Origin: Planctomycetota bacterium
Lineage (GTDB): Bacteria > Planctomycetota > Phycisphaerae > UBA1845 > PWPN01
Assembly: GCA_029550525.1 (NCBI GenBank)
Contig: JAKPHF010000077.1
Location: 124,001 to 188,000, forward strand
Length of the DNA stretch: 64,000 bases
Reading direction: 5' to 3'
Both the position numbers and the translations under genes were made by a program. The notes under the pieces are model-generated. The model was given only the letters and a program-made list of their open reading frames with translations, was not told the DNA's origin and did no database searches. Within the stretch, counting starts at the first letter, position 1; each line of letters starts with the position of its first letter. Below are positions 1 to 9,568 of this stretch, piece by piece.

Positions 1-115
1 TTTCCATCAGCACCACGCCGGGAATGCCTAGTTCTTCGATGGCGTAACGATCCGCGGCACGGCACTGCTCGCGGGTCAGGACCGGCCACATGGGGGTTCG
101 CTTGACTGGCCGCAT
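1..115 (-). CDS. nnrE: NAD(P)H-hydrate epimerase (YjeF N-terminal domain), 5' part only, runs off the left edge
   Basis: Reverse complement from ATG at 115 reads MRPVKRTPMWPVLTREQCRAADRYAIEELGIPGVVLME, the typical YjeF_N start (..R..D..AIEE.GIPG.VLMENAG); purine-rich RBS upstream. Absent from the ORF track because truncated. Confidence 0.75.
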   Translation of the reverse strand, partial: MRPVKRTPMWPVLTREQCRAADRYAIEELGIPGVVLME

Positions 116-293
116 GGATTTCTCCCGACACATTCGCGTCAAACAGACGCTTGCCCGCACATAATCCACCAGCGAGATAATCTATCACCGGCCGCCGATT
201 ACTGTGAACTGAGTGGGCGACGTGCACAAAGCCCGGTTCTGTGAGGCCGGCAAGGTCGGATGCGTTGGACTGCGGATGGGCGTGGGATTGTGA

Positions 294-1085
294 ATGCATA
301 CCATGACGGCCCAAAGCTGGACTCACCTCCAGGATCTGCTGTTCGAAGGTTCATGGAACGCGGATCTGCAACGGTTTCGCTCGCCGTGGACCTTCCGAGG
401 ATTGGCCGATGCCGCGGCGACAGTGGAGACGGCGCTGGCACGCCTGGGCGGCGACCCAGCTGAAGTCGAGCCCCACTTGTTGCGGAACTTCATCAAGTAC
501 GCTCGCCGCGACGTGGTCGAAGTGGATTCTTTATGGCACTGGCTCAGCGTGGCTCGGCATCACGGCATGCCCACACGTCTGCTTGACTGGACGTACTCGC
601 CGCTGGTCGCCCTGCACTTCGCCACGGCCGAAATCGAGGACTTCGATTTGGACGGCGCCATTCTGGCCATCAATTACGAGCAAGCTCACCGGATCCTGCC
701 TCAACCGCTGGCCGCCGAGTTACAACGTGAAGGCGCGCACTCGTTCACCGCTGAGTTGCTCGCCGGCGTCGTGGCCAGCTTGGGGGACCTGGACCGGATG
801 GCCCCCGAGCCGTTCCTGCTGTTCTTCGAGCCGCCTTCGCTGGATGTGCGGATTGTCAACCAGTATGCGCTCTTTTCCGTTCTCTCCAGCCCTTCGGCGG
901 GATTGGACGCCTGGATGCAACAGCACCCTACGTTGTGCCGCAAAATCATCGTCCCCGCCAGCCTGAAGTGGGAAATCCGCGACAAGCTCGACCAGTGCAA
1001 CATCACCGAGCGTGTCCTGTTCCCCGGCCTCGACGGCCTGAGCAAGTGGCTGAAGCGCCATTACAGTCCGCGCCGGCGGACGTGA
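294..1085 (+). CDS. FRG domain-containing protein
   Basis: Contains WTFRGLADA... and HHGMPTRLLDWTYSPLVALHFA, the signature of FRG domains. Confidence 0.85.
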   Translation: MHTMTAQSWTHLQDLLFEGSWNADLQRFRSPWTFRGLADAAATVETALARLGGDPAEVEPHLLRNFIKYARRDVVEVDSLWHWLSVARHHGMPTRLLDWTYSPLVALHFATAEIEDFDLDGAILAINYEQAHRILPQPLAAELQREGAHSFTAELLAGVVASLGDLDRMAPEPFLLFFEPPSLDVRIVNQYALFSVLSSPSAGLDAWMQQHPTLCRKIIVPASLKWEIRDKLDQCNITERVLFPGLDGLSKWLKRHYSPRRRT

Positions 1086-1353
1086 TGCAAACGCCGGCCA
1101 CCGCTATCGCGAGCAGCAGATATCGCGCCGGATCGGAATCACGGCTCAGAGTAACCGACCAGCTTTCGACCCATGTCTTCCCCAGCCCGGTGACCAGCGG
1201 GGCTCCGATGCGACGTCCGTCCGTTCTACCGGTGTCGGGAAGCCGCCGACGAGTCTCATAATCATATATGGCCGGCGGGTGCAGGCTTGCCGCACGTGCA
1301 GGCAGGCGGCCCGCGCCGCAAGCCCCGCGAAACAGAGAAAGGATGTCCGTTCC

Positions 1354-2286
1354 ATGTTCCATCACGTGAAGAAGCTCCAATTCAACGCCCGTGTATCCGG
1401 CCCCGATCCGCGGTTCGCCAAACTCCTGCTGGAGCAGTTCGGCGGACCCAATGGCGAACTGAAGGCGGCCATGCAGTACTTCGTCCAGGCCTTCGGGGCC
1501 CGCCAGCCGTACCCCGACAAGTACGACTTGCTGATGGACGTCGCGACCGAGGAGTTGAGCCATCTCGAAGTGGTGGGGGCGACCATCACCATGCTCTGTG
1601 AAGGCGTCAACGCCGAGCTCAAGAATGCGGCCGAGCAGGCGGCGGTGGTTCGGCTGGCTCAGTCGAACACGCAAAAAGAAGAGCTGATGCACGCGGCCTT
1701 TGCGAACCCCGCGTTCATCGTCGAGAGCGGAGGCGGGCCGTTGCTGACCGACGCTCAGGGAACGCCCTGGAACGGCATGTACGTCAATGCCAACGGCGAC
1801 CTGACGGTGGATCTGCGCTCCAACATCGCTGCCGAGTCGCGAGCCAAGCTGGTCTACGAGTACCTGCTGCAGTTCACGGACGACCCATTCGTTCAGGAAA
1901 GCCTGCGCTTCCTCATGACTCGTGAGGTGTCGCACTTCCAGATGTTCACGGCCGCTCTCGATTCCATCAGCCCGAACTTCCCGCCGGGCGTGCTCCAGGG
2001 GGATCCGCGCTTCACCCACAAGTATTTCAACCTGTCCAAGGACGGCGATGCTCGCGGCGCGTGGAACCAGGGCCAGGGTCCGTGGCTGTCCGGCGAGGAG
2101 TGGGTCTACGTGGATGACCCGCTGCCGTACGTCGAGGACACGCGCGGCCTGATCGATGAATCCATCGAGGGTTCGAGCAAGTCGCCCGATCAGATCGAAA
2201 AAATGAACGAGCAACTGGCTCGCATCCGGTCGCAGGAGGTCCAGGAGGCGGTGCCTTCCGGCGCGAACCAGTGGTCGACGTACTGA
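1354..2286 (+). CDS. Manganese catalase family protein
   Basis: MFHHVKKLQFNARVSGPDPRFAKLLLEQFGGPNGELKAAMQYFVQAF...DVATEELSHLEVV matches Mn-catalase; agaaagg upstream of ATG 1354 favours this over the 1279 start. Confidence 0.92.
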   Translation: MFHHVKKLQFNARVSGPDPRFAKLLLEQFGGPNGELKAAMQYFVQAFGARQPYPDKYDLLMDVATEELSHLEVVGATITMLCEGVNAELKNAAEQAAVVRLAQSNTQKEELMHAAFANPAFIVESGGGPLLTDAQGTPWNGMYVNANGDLTVDLRSNIAAESRAKLVYEYLLQFTDDPFVQESLRFLMTREVSHFQMFTAALDSISPNFPPGVLQGDPRFTHKYFNLSKDGDARGAWNQGQGPWLSGEEWVYVDDPLPYVEDTRGLIDESIEGSSKSPDQIEKMNEQLARIRSQEVQEAVPSGANQWSTY

Positions 2287-2422
2287 AGAAGGCTTGAGAC
2301 CTGAGACTTGAGGCTTGAGGAAGGGCGGTTGAGTGCTTATCCTCAGTTCTCAGGACTCAGGTTTCGAGCGATGGAGCTCAGGACTCAAGTCCCAGGGCTC
2401 AAGCCTTTAGGGGAGCACCTTG

Positions 2423-2899
2423 ATGGAGCGGATCCAGGTGCATAGCAGCGCGTTCGGCCCGAATCAGCCCATTCCGCGCAAGCACACCGCGGATGGGCTG
2501 AACGTGTCGCCTCCGCTGACTTGGAACGCAGTGCCGGCCGGCGCGCAGGAACTCGTCATGATCGTCGATGATCCCGACGCTCCGCGGCCGCAGCCGTGGG
2601 TGCACTGGCTCATCTACAACATGCCCGCTACTGTGACGCGACTGCCCGAAGGCGTACCGCCCAGCCAACGCGTGCCCGATCCGCCTGGCGCGGTGCAGGG
2701 CAAGAACAGTTGGGGCAAGATCGGCTATGGCGGCCCCGAGCCGCCCAGGGGGCACGGCGTTCACCATTATCATTTCAAGATCTACGCCCTGGACACGCGG
2801 CTCAATCTGCCGCCGGGATTGGAGAAAGAACAGCTTCTCGCATCGATGCAAGGTCACGTCCTGGCCGAGGGCGAACTCGTCGGGACGTACGAGAGATAA
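2423..2899 (+). CDS. YbhB/YbcL family Raf kinase inhibitor-like protein (PEBP)
   Basis: SPPLTWNAVPAGAQELVMIVDDPDAPRPQPWVHWLIYNMP and YGGPEPPRGHGVHHYHFKIYALD are PEBP signatures. Confidence 0.93.
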   Translation: MERIQVHSSAFGPNQPIPRKHTADGLNVSPPLTWNAVPAGAQELVMIVDDPDAPRPQPWVHWLIYNMPATVTRLPEGVPPSQRVPDPPGAVQGKNSWGKIGYGGPEPPRGHGVHHYHFKIYALDTRLNLPPGLEKEQLLASMQGHVLAEGELVGTYER

Positions 2900-2901
2900 G
2901 C

Positions 2902-3639
2902 GTGCCCGATCATCGCGCCCATCGCGGCAGACATCCGGAAGACCTGCAAGCGTTCGCGCCCGAGATGCATCCCCGATTGCGGGCGGCCGTCTCGGACCTG
3001 TCCTGGCTGCTCAGCCGGGATTATGCCCCTCATTCGGCGCTCAAGATCGTGGGCGATCGTTACCGCCTCGTCGAACGGCAGCGAACGGCGGTGATGCGTT
3101 GCGCCTGTTCGGACGCTTCCTTGGCTCGCCGCCGTCAGCATCAGGTGCCGGTCTCCGCCGTGGCCGGTCGATTGCTCCTGATCGATGGCTACAACGTCCT
3201 GACCACCATTGAGGCGGCGCTGGCCGACGGCGTGGTGATCGTAGGGCGGGACGGCTGCTACCGCGACATGGCCAGTATGCACGGGACGTTCCGGCGAGTG
3301 AATGAGACCATCCCGGCCATCGAGTTACTGGGCGAAGCCATCGCCGAACATGGTCCGTCCGGGGTCGTGTGGTATCTGGATCGACCGGTCTCCAACAGTG
3401 GCCGGCTCGAGGCCAAGCTCCTGGAAATCGCGGGTCATCGTGGGTGGAACTGGGAGGTACAGATCGCGGTCAATCCCGATGCGGTTCTCTCGAGCACCGA
3501 CCGGATTGTGGCCACCGCCGACAGTGTCGTACTCGATCGGTGCGAGCGGTGGTTCAATCTCGCGCGGGAAGCGGTGGAGTGCCGAATACCGGACGCTCGG
3601 GTCGTCGATCTTCGCCCGGAGGACTCGCGACCCGGCTGA
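2902..3639 (+). CDS. DUF434 / DUF5616-like protein with NYN/PIN-like 'LLIDGYNVL' motif
   Basis: GTG start 2902, 2 nt after the PEBP stop; LRAAVSDLSWLLSRDYAPHSALKIVGDRYRLVERQRTAVMR resembles DUF434; GRLLLIDGYNVLTTIEAAL follows. Confidence 0.75.
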   Translation: MPDHRAHRGRHPEDLQAFAPEMHPRLRAAVSDLSWLLSRDYAPHSALKIVGDRYRLVERQRTAVMRCACSDASLARRRQHQVPVSAVAGRLLLIDGYNVLTTIEAALADGVVIVGRDGCYRDMASMHGTFRRVNETIPAIELLGEAIAEHGPSGVVWYLDRPVSNSGRLEAKLLEIAGHRGWNWEVQIAVNPDAVLSSTDRIVATADSVVLDRCERWFNLAREAVECRIPDARVVDLRPEDSRPG

Positions 3640-3909
3640 CTTTTTCAGGTCGGATGCGTCTGATAACACCGCCGGCGAGCGTTGTGTGGATGTCCCGCTC
3701 TTGGAGCGCGGCTCCACCTATCGTACACTCTAGGGCCGTTTCCGCATGTCAGAGGGCGGGCATCTGGCCGGCCTTGAGCGGTATGTCCGCCCCCCTGAGC
3801 TCGCCGTCCCCGCGAAAGCGGCTTGCAAGACCCGCGGGTTCCGGGCGGCGGCCGGGGATCCGCAAGTGATGCCTGACCGCTCCGCACGGTGCCGGGCCCG
3901 GGTGCAGCG

Positions 3910-5637
3910 ATGAGCGAAAAGACCATTCTGATCGCGAATCCTTGCGACGCCGAGCGAGCTTTACTGGCACATGCGCTGCGGGACAGCGGCTTCGCCGTGC
4001 TCCAGGCCGTCTGTGCCAAGGAGACCGTCGAAGTGGCGCTGACCAAGGGGGTCGATCTCATCCTCCTGGACGCGCTGGACTGGGAAATGCCCACCATGAC
4101 CACGCTGCACGTGCTCAAGCATCACGCGGGCACGCGTCGCATCCCGGTGGTCGTGTTCGGCAACCCGCGGACGAAAGAGGAAGTGACCGAGGCCGTCCAG
4201 AAGGGGGCAGCCTCCTGGATCGGCCGAAAAGGCTTCGATCTGGCCCGGTTCATCGAAAAGCTCCGGTCGGTGGCCGAACGCGGCGAGTCGCACGCAGCAC
4301 CGGCCGCCGACCGTGAGGCGAGCGTGGCCGTCCCGGCGACCGGTCTCGACAAGATCCAGCAGGCCACCCTGGTACAAGAGCTGACCCAAGCCGGTCCGCT
4401 GCCCGTGTTCGAATTCAGCGTGGTCGATGCCGTCACCACCACTTGTGCCAAGGATCAAGTGATCGAGCACGTCAGCAGCATCATCGGTCGGGACCCCGCC
4501 TTGGCCGTCGACGTGCTCTCCGTGGCCAATACGCGGCCCGCCAAAGGCCGAGCCATCACCGACCCGCGAGAGTGCGTGAACGAAGTGGGCGTGAAGGAGT
4601 TCTATCGTCTGATTGAATCCCTTCCGCCGTTGCGGCTCAACTTGGCCAGCATCTGGGACGCGGGCTACTTCTGGGCGCACAGCGTGGCGACGTCCCACAT
4701 CGCCGGATTGCTGTCGCGCCTGTTGGGACTGGCCAATCCCGCCGCCGCGGTCACCGCCGGGCTCCTGCACGACCTGGGCTACTACGTGCTGGCCAGCCAT
4801 TTCCCCAAGCATTACGGCGCTCTGTTCAGCGCCGGCATCGAGCTCGAATCGGTCGGTCCGGCATGGGAAAAGAGCGTGATCGGCGCCCATCACGGAGAGA
4901 TCGGCGGATGGGTGATGAATCATTACAGCCTGCCTCCGGTGCTGGCCGATGCTGCCTCCGTGCATCACGCCGGCGGTATGCTGGGTCAGACCGTGGCGCC
5001 GCTCTCGCGCCTCGTGACCTTGGTCGTGCAGGCGGCCGACTGCCTGGCCGCGACGCTGTTCCCCGCCGATCCGCCCTTGATGAGCCTGACTAATCCTTTC
5101 GAGGAGTTCGAATCCGTCCTCGACGAAAACTCCGTCAGTCCGGCGACGATCATCGACGGGTCGCGCAAGATCATCGCCGAGCTGGTGACCGAGATGACCT
5201 ACCTGTTCCCGCAATCACCGGCTCGGTCGTTCTTCTACCGGTCGGAGCCGTTGAACGAAGTCGCGTACTTCGCCCCGGCGGGACCGTCGCTCGACGTGTT
5301 CAAGCTCTTCCTGGAGGTTCGGTCGCGCGAACTGACCGTCCTGGATCGCCGCACGCTCACCAGTCTGCGGGCCGGCGTGCCCATGGTCGTGAATCTCAGC
5401 GGCGTTCGCGACCTCGCGGCTCAGATCGAGATTCTCACCTCGCTCATGGCGGCTCGCGTGACCGAGGGCCGGACGGGCGTCGTGCTCGTACCGGCGGCTT
5501 TGCCCGATCGCGCGGTTCAGGCTCTGATCTCGTCGTCCTGGCGGCTCGTACCGCTGCCCGCCCATTCCGGGCGTCTGGTGCGCTTTCTGGCCCGCGATCG
5601 GGCCGATGAACTCGCCGATTCCGTGTGGGCGGCGTGA
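3910..5637 (+). CDS. Response-regulator receiver plus HDOD domain signal-transduction protein
   Basis: N-terminal receiver-like MSEKTILIANPCDAERALLAHAL...VDLILLDALDWEMP; central HDOD (IIGRDPALAVDVLSVAN...HSVATSHIAGLLSRLLG..NPAAAVTAGLLHDLGYYVL). Confidence 0.85.
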   Translation: MSEKTILIANPCDAERALLAHALRDSGFAVLQAVCAKETVEVALTKGVDLILLDALDWEMPTMTTLHVLKHHAGTRRIPVVVFGNPRTKEEVTEAVQKGAASWIGRKGFDLARFIEKLRSVAERGESHAAPAADREASVAVPATGLDKIQQATLVQELTQAGPLPVFEFSVVDAVTTTCAKDQVIEHVSSIIGRDPALAVDVLSVANTRPAKGRAITDPRECVNEVGVKEFYRLIESLPPLRLNLASIWDAGYFWAHSVATSHIAGLLSRLLGLANPAAAVTAGLLHDLGYYVLASHFPKHYGALFSAGIELESVGPAWEKSVIGAHHGEIGGWVMNHYSLPPVLADAASVHHAGGMLGQTVAPLSRLVTLVVQAADCLAATLFPADPPLMSLTNPFEEFESVLDENSVSPATIIDGSRKIIAELVTEMTYLFPQSPARSFFYRSEPLNEVAYFAPAGPSLDVFKLFLEVRSRELTVLDRRTLTSLRAGVPMVVNLSGVRDLAAQIEILTSLMAARVTEGRTGVVLVPAALPDRAVQALISSSWRLVPLPAHSGRLVRFLARDRADELADSVWAA

Positions 5638-5681
5638 TGTCCCCCGGTTTGCGCGGCTCGGTTGAACCTCGCGCAAAGAAA

Positions 5682-5707
5682 AACCGCCGGCTCGAAAACC
5701 GGCGGTT
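5682..5707 (-). terminator. Intrinsic terminator downstream of the GH172 gene
   Basis: AACCGCCGG-N8-CCGGCGGTT stem followed on the minus strand by TTTCTTTG; lies in a convergent gap. Confidence 0.75.
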
Positions 5708-5739
5708 CATATCCGCTCATGCCTGCGATTCGTCCGCGA

Positions 5740-6882
5740 TCAGTTCACTTCCAGCTTGTCCTTGTCGGGCAGCTTGGGGAACGGTGCGTGCGGTTCGGTC
5801 TGATACCAGTAGGCGACCGAGCCGATATCATCCTGCAGCGGGAGGTAACGCCCGCCCGAACGCCAGCCCAGCGCCTGGATGGTCACCCTCAGATCGCTCT
5901 CGAACCGGATGGGGTCCGTAATATGCCAGCGATACAGGCCGAAGCGCTGCTGTGACTGGTAGGCTCCGTCCGGCCGGATCACCTGGGGCAGCCCGCTGTA
6001 AGGCGTGGTGAACTCCGTGTATTGCCCTTTTCGGTCGAAGTTGTACGAGCCGCAGAAGTAGTCTTCCGTGCCGGTTCCGCAGATGGTCGGCCACTCCTGG
6101 TCGCCGTCCATGTAGAACTTGATTTCGCCTTCGCCCCACCAGCCGACGTTGTTCACGCCCCAGGTCATGTAGGTGCCGACATAATGGCCCTTTCCCTTGA
6201 TGCCGTCCACGATGGTGTAGACTTCCTTGTAGGGCAGCGGGTTTACGCGGCGGAACTGGGCGTGGAAGTAGGCCTCGTCATCGGGGATGTCGGTGAGCGT
6301 GTAATCGATCTGGTAGTACACCGTCACGTCGTCGGTGGAGATGTTCTCCATGGTGATCCGGGCCGACTTGCGGAACGGCATCGTCCAGTAGCAGTTGAAC
6401 GCGCTGCCCGGATTGACGCAGACGGCCAGCGAGGACACCTGGGCGTACTGGCCCCAGCCGCAGGCAAAGAAGTCGCCCACCGGCACTTCGACCGAAGGTT
6501 CGGTCTCACCATCCCAGTACATCCGCAGGATGAGGAACCGCCAGTGTCCGGTCGGCGTCAGCCAAATGTGCTGGATCGCGCCGGACCCCTGGATGTCCGC
6601 CATGGTGAAGGTCTGGCCGGCTTTAATGCGAACCGAGGGGGACACTTTCCAGCCCCGGCCGAGCTCGCGAGCCGGACCCGCACCGGTGCCCTCGGTAGCC
6701 ATCCCGCCCTTGCCCTTCTCGCCGGTAAAGTTTTCAGGGGAAATCGAGCGGGTTTTCGCGTTAGACAGCTTCGACAGGTTCGCCATGCTCGTGCCCACCC
6801 CGTTGAAGTTGCCGGCCTTTTGGGCATACGCCGCGGGGAGCACCAGTGTCAGAGCCGTGAGCGCACAGACTGTTCTTCGCAT
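5740..6882 (-). CDS. Secreted DUF2961 / glycoside hydrolase family 172 protein
   Basis: Signal peptide MRRTVCALTALTLVLPAAYA; GSGAIQHIWLT, RMYWDGETEPSVEVPVGDFFACGWG, GTGTEDYFCGSYNF are DUF2961 hallmarks. Confidence 0.88.
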   Translation of the reverse strand: MRRTVCALTALTLVLPAAYAQKAGNFNGVGTSMANLSKLSNAKTRSISPENFTGEKGKGGMATEGTGAGPARELGRGWKVSPSVRIKAGQTFTMADIQGSGAIQHIWLTPTGHWRFLILRMYWDGETEPSVEVPVGDFFACGWGQYAQVSSLAVCVNPGSAFNCYWTMPFRKSARITMENISTDDVTVYYQIDYTLTDIPDDEAYFHAQFRRVNPLPYKEVYTIVDGIKGKGHYVGTYMTWGVNNVGWWGEGEIKFYMDGDQEWPTICGTGTEDYFCGSYNFDRKGQYTEFTTPYSGLPQVIRPDGAYQSQQRFGLYRWHITDPIRFESDLRVTIQALGWRSGGRYLPLQDDIGSVAYWYQTEPHAPFPKLPDKDKLEVN

Positions 6883-7001
6883 CGCGTCCTCCTTCACATG
6901 AAAAAAAGGGTTTATGACCGGCGGCATGGTAATCCAACTCTGCAAGCACGTCCACGCCGGCGAGGTGCGACCGTGAGGGATCCCGCGACACACCCCCGCC
7001 T

Positions 7002-7048
7002 CCCTTGTCAAGCTGAGGGCGGCTTCGCCGCCCTCAGCTTGACAAGGG
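7002..7048. repeat. Perfect 22-bp-stem inverted repeat (3-nt loop)
   Basis: CCCTTGTCAAGCTGAGGGCGGC-TTC-GCCGCCCTCAGCTTGACAAGGG. Confidence 0.95.
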
Positions 7049-7068
7049 GTATATTTTCTGGAGTTGGT

Positions 7069-7088
7069 CCGTGGGCTCACGCCCACGG
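7069..7088. repeat. Palindromic intergenic repeat CCGTGGGC-TCAC-GCCCACGG
   Basis: 8-bp perfect arms, 4-nt loop. Confidence 0.85.
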
Positions 7089-7123
7089 CTATTGACTTTG
7101 CGCCCTTTCTGGCGAGCAATTCG

Positions 7124-7182
7124 AGTCTCAGACCCCAGGACTCAGGACTCAAGTCTCAGGACTCAGAACTTATCCTCGAGCC
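7124..7182. repeat. Heptad array (CTCAGGA/CTCAAGT orientation), locus A2
   Basis: agtctca gacccca ggactca ggactca agtctca ggactca gaactta tcctcga. Confidence 0.9.
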
Positions 7183-7238
7183 CAGCGACCAGTCCCCGAT
7201 AGACGTGGCCAACATGTGGCACCCAGTCGTCGCGCCGC

Positions 7239-8477
7239 TCATGGTCGGCCGGTCAGGCTCTCACCCGCGAGCAGCCGGTCGATCTTGTAGCTCAGGTCCC
7301 GCTGGTTGACCATGCCCAGATGCACCGACTGGATGATGCCCTTGTCATCGATGAGCACCGTGCACGGGATGCCCTCGACGAAGTACTTCTCGGCGAGCCT
7401 CGGCTTGGTAGCGATGAGGTGCTTGAAGGTGATCTTGCGGCTCTCGAGCAGCTGTGTCACGTCCGCGGCTGCGGACGGCCCGTCGAGGTTCACGCCCACG
7501 ATGCTCACGGGTTTGTCGGCGTACTTGTCCGCCACATATTGCAGCGTGGGCATGGACATGATGCAGGGACCGCACCGCAACGACCAGAAGTCCAGCAGCA
7601 GCACGCGGCCCTTGAAATCGGCGAGGCTGGCCTCTTTGCCGTCGAGGTACTTGCCGGTGAACGCAACCGCCGGCTTGCCCACGAGCTTTTGTTGCATCTC
7701 CTGCGAGCTGGGCATTCGCAGCGCGGAGACCTTCTCCGCATATGAATCCGGTTTCACCGCGAAACGCTCGGGCCGGATTGGCTGGTTGACTCGCGCGTTT
7801 TTGAACCGAAGCCGCTGCACAAACTTGCGGAGGTTCATCTCTGGGACACTGGCCTGCGCCGCCTTCGTGTGGTCGTACACGATTTCGCCGATAAGTCCGG
7901 TGGCGTCGTCGAACCAGATCTCGGCAGGGATGTTCTTGCTGGTGCCGGTTACGCCGGTGATGCGCTTGCCGGGCGCGCCATCCAGCGGTTCGGAGCGGAT
8001 GGCGGTCAACTGGGCTTTGTCGCTCAGCAGATCCAGCGACGCACGGTCGCCTTCGACCACCAGCGCGAGCAGCGGGTGCTTGCTCTCGCGAAAGAATCCG
8101 AACTGGTTGAGCTGCAGGTCCTTCAGTTTGAGCGTCTGAGGGGCCGGACCTTCAGCGTACTGCATCCAGACTTCAACCCACTCGGTGAGCTTGTTGCCGT
8201 CGGACGCAATCCGGTAGAGCTCGGTCTGCAAGGCAATCTTGTTAGGCCGCTCGAAAGCCAGCGGCACTTCGGATGCGTCGGGTGCGTCCAGAGGCGGGTC
8301 GGCATCGATCTCCGTCCTGGCGATCAGCGTGTCCTCATAGGAGCGGGCGGTCTGGTACACCTGGACGGCCCGGTTCACCACCTGCTGTATCTCAGCCGCG
8401 GAATCGGCCGGGGCGGTAGCGGCCGCCGGCGAGGCCGCCAATTGCCAGGTGACCAGGGCGAGCGTGACTGGGGTCAT
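7239..8477 (-). CDS. Thioredoxin-fold (TlpA/ResA-like) protein with N-terminal lipoprotein-associated domain
   Basis: LADFKGRVLLLDFWSLRCGPCIMSMPTLQYVADKY...VEGIPCTVLIDDKGII; CGPC active site; N-terminal signal peptide. Confidence 0.88.
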   Translation of the reverse strand: MTPVTLALVTWQLAASPAAATAPADSAAEIQQVVNRAVQVYQTARSYEDTLIARTEIDADPPLDAPDASEVPLAFERPNKIALQTELYRIASDGNKLTEWVEVWMQYAEGPAPQTLKLKDLQLNQFGFFRESKHPLLALVVEGDRASLDLLSDKAQLTAIRSEPLDGAPGKRITGVTGTSKNIPAEIWFDDATGLIGEIVYDHTKAAQASVPEMNLRKFVQRLRFKNARVNQPIRPERFAVKPDSYAEKVSALRMPSSQEMQQKLVGKPAVAFTGKYLDGKEASLADFKGRVLLLDFWSLRCGPCIMSMPTLQYVADKYADKPVSIVGVNLDGPSAAADVTQLLESRKITFKHLIATKPRLAEKYFVEGIPCTVLIDDKGIIQSVHLGMVNQRDLSYKIDRLLAGESLTGRP

Positions 8478-8724
8478 TGCGTCTCCTTGTACACAATCGG
8501 GCGGAAACCCGCCGGGGCCCATATTGTGAAATTACGTCAGACCGGCGGGTCTGGTTGGCCCGAAGACTGTACCCTCCCGGGCGGGGCGGGCACAACCCCG
8601 CGGAAGCGTCCAGCCCCGTTTGGGGCAGGCTGGTGCACGTGGAGTCGTGAGAACGTCCGAGCCGTCGCATTCCGCCGGTCATCGCCGGGCTCGCCGAATG
8701 CTCGAGGCGGTTCTACGATCCGGT

Positions 8725-9375
8725 ATGAAGTTCTTCATCGATACCGCCAATCTCGACCAGATCCGCAAGTACCGGGACATGCATTTGGTGGACGGCGTCA
8801 CGACAAACCCGTCGCTGGCTGCCAAGGAGAACACGGATTTCCGCTCGCTGATCAAGACGATCTGCGATCTCGTGCAGGCCCCGGTCTCGGCTGAAGTGGT
8901 CTCGACACGAGCGGACGAAATGTTCGCCGAGGCCCGCGAACTGGCCGCCATCTCTCCGCACGTAGTGGTCAAGCTTCCGACCATCCCCGAGGGAATCAAA
9001 GCGCTGGCTCGTTGCGTGGAAGCCGGCATCCCGACCAACATGACGCTGGTGTTTCAGCCGCTTCAGGCTTTGATCGTGGCCAAGATCGGGGCGACGTATG
9101 TAAGCCCGTTCTTGGGTCGTCTCGACGATATCGGCCAGGACAGCATGGATGTGCTCAGCGTCATTCGCGAGATCTACGACAACTACGACTTTCAGACCAA
9201 GATCCTTGCGGCCAGTCTGCGTCATCCGCTGCATGTCGTGCAGGCGGCCCGGCTTGGCGCCGACGTGGCCACGCTGCCTCCCACCGTCTTTGATAAGTTG
9301 CTCGATCACCCATTGACCACCATCGGCCTGGAACGCTTCCTGGCCGACTGGGGGAAGATGAGGCCTGAGGCTTGA
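8725..9375 (+). CDS. Transaldolase / fructose-6-phosphate aldolase family
   Basis: MKFFIDTANLDQIRKYRDMHLVDGVTTNPSLAAKE...VVVKLPTIPEGIKAL...NMTLVFQPLQALIVAKIGATYVSPFLGRLDDIG. Confidence 0.95.
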   Translation: MKFFIDTANLDQIRKYRDMHLVDGVTTNPSLAAKENTDFRSLIKTICDLVQAPVSAEVVSTRADEMFAEARELAAISPHVVVKLPTIPEGIKALARCVEAGIPTNMTLVFQPLQALIVAKIGATYVSPFLGRLDDIGQDSMDVLSVIREIYDNYDFQTKILAASLRHPLHVVQAARLGADVATLPPTVFDKLLDHPLTTIGLERFLADWGKMRPEA

Positions 9376-9442
9376 GTCCTGAGGCGTGAGGCCATAGTCG
9401 TTAGTGTCATGTATATATCACTCAAGCCTCAAACCTCAAACC
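9362..9442. repeat. Inverted pair of heptad arrays, locus A3
   Basis: ggcctga ggcttga gtcctga ggcgtga ... cactcaa gcctcaa acctcaa acctg; the first array encodes the stop codon of the transaldolase gene. Confidence 0.9.
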
Positions 9443-9463
9443 TGTTCTGACGCTGAGAACTAA

Positions 9464-9493
9464 CCGCCGAGGACACAGAGGATCACAGAGGGG
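9464..9493. repeat. CACAGAGG-type intergenic repeat, locus B1
   Basis: accgccgaggacacagaggatcacagaggg. Confidence 0.8.
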
Positions 9494-9499
9494 GAGAGA

Positions 9500-9520
9500 C
9501 GCTTGAGACCTGAGCCCTGC
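9500..9520. repeat. Short heptad array, locus A3b
   Basis: cgcttga gacctga gccctgc. Confidence 0.75.
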
Positions 9521-9568
9521 GAAGGGATAGCTAATCGCATCACGAGCGTTGCCGTCGGCGCGATTTCG

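Noticed and set aside
1003-2214. 403-aa minus-strand ORF opposite Mn-catalase
   Set aside because: Antisense open frame in high-GC coding DNA; low-complexity H/R/V-rich translation with no domain signature, while the plus strand is clearly Mn-catalase.
3961-5214. 417-aa minus-strand ORF
   Set aside because: Antisense of the receiver-HDOD gene; no signal peptide or domain.
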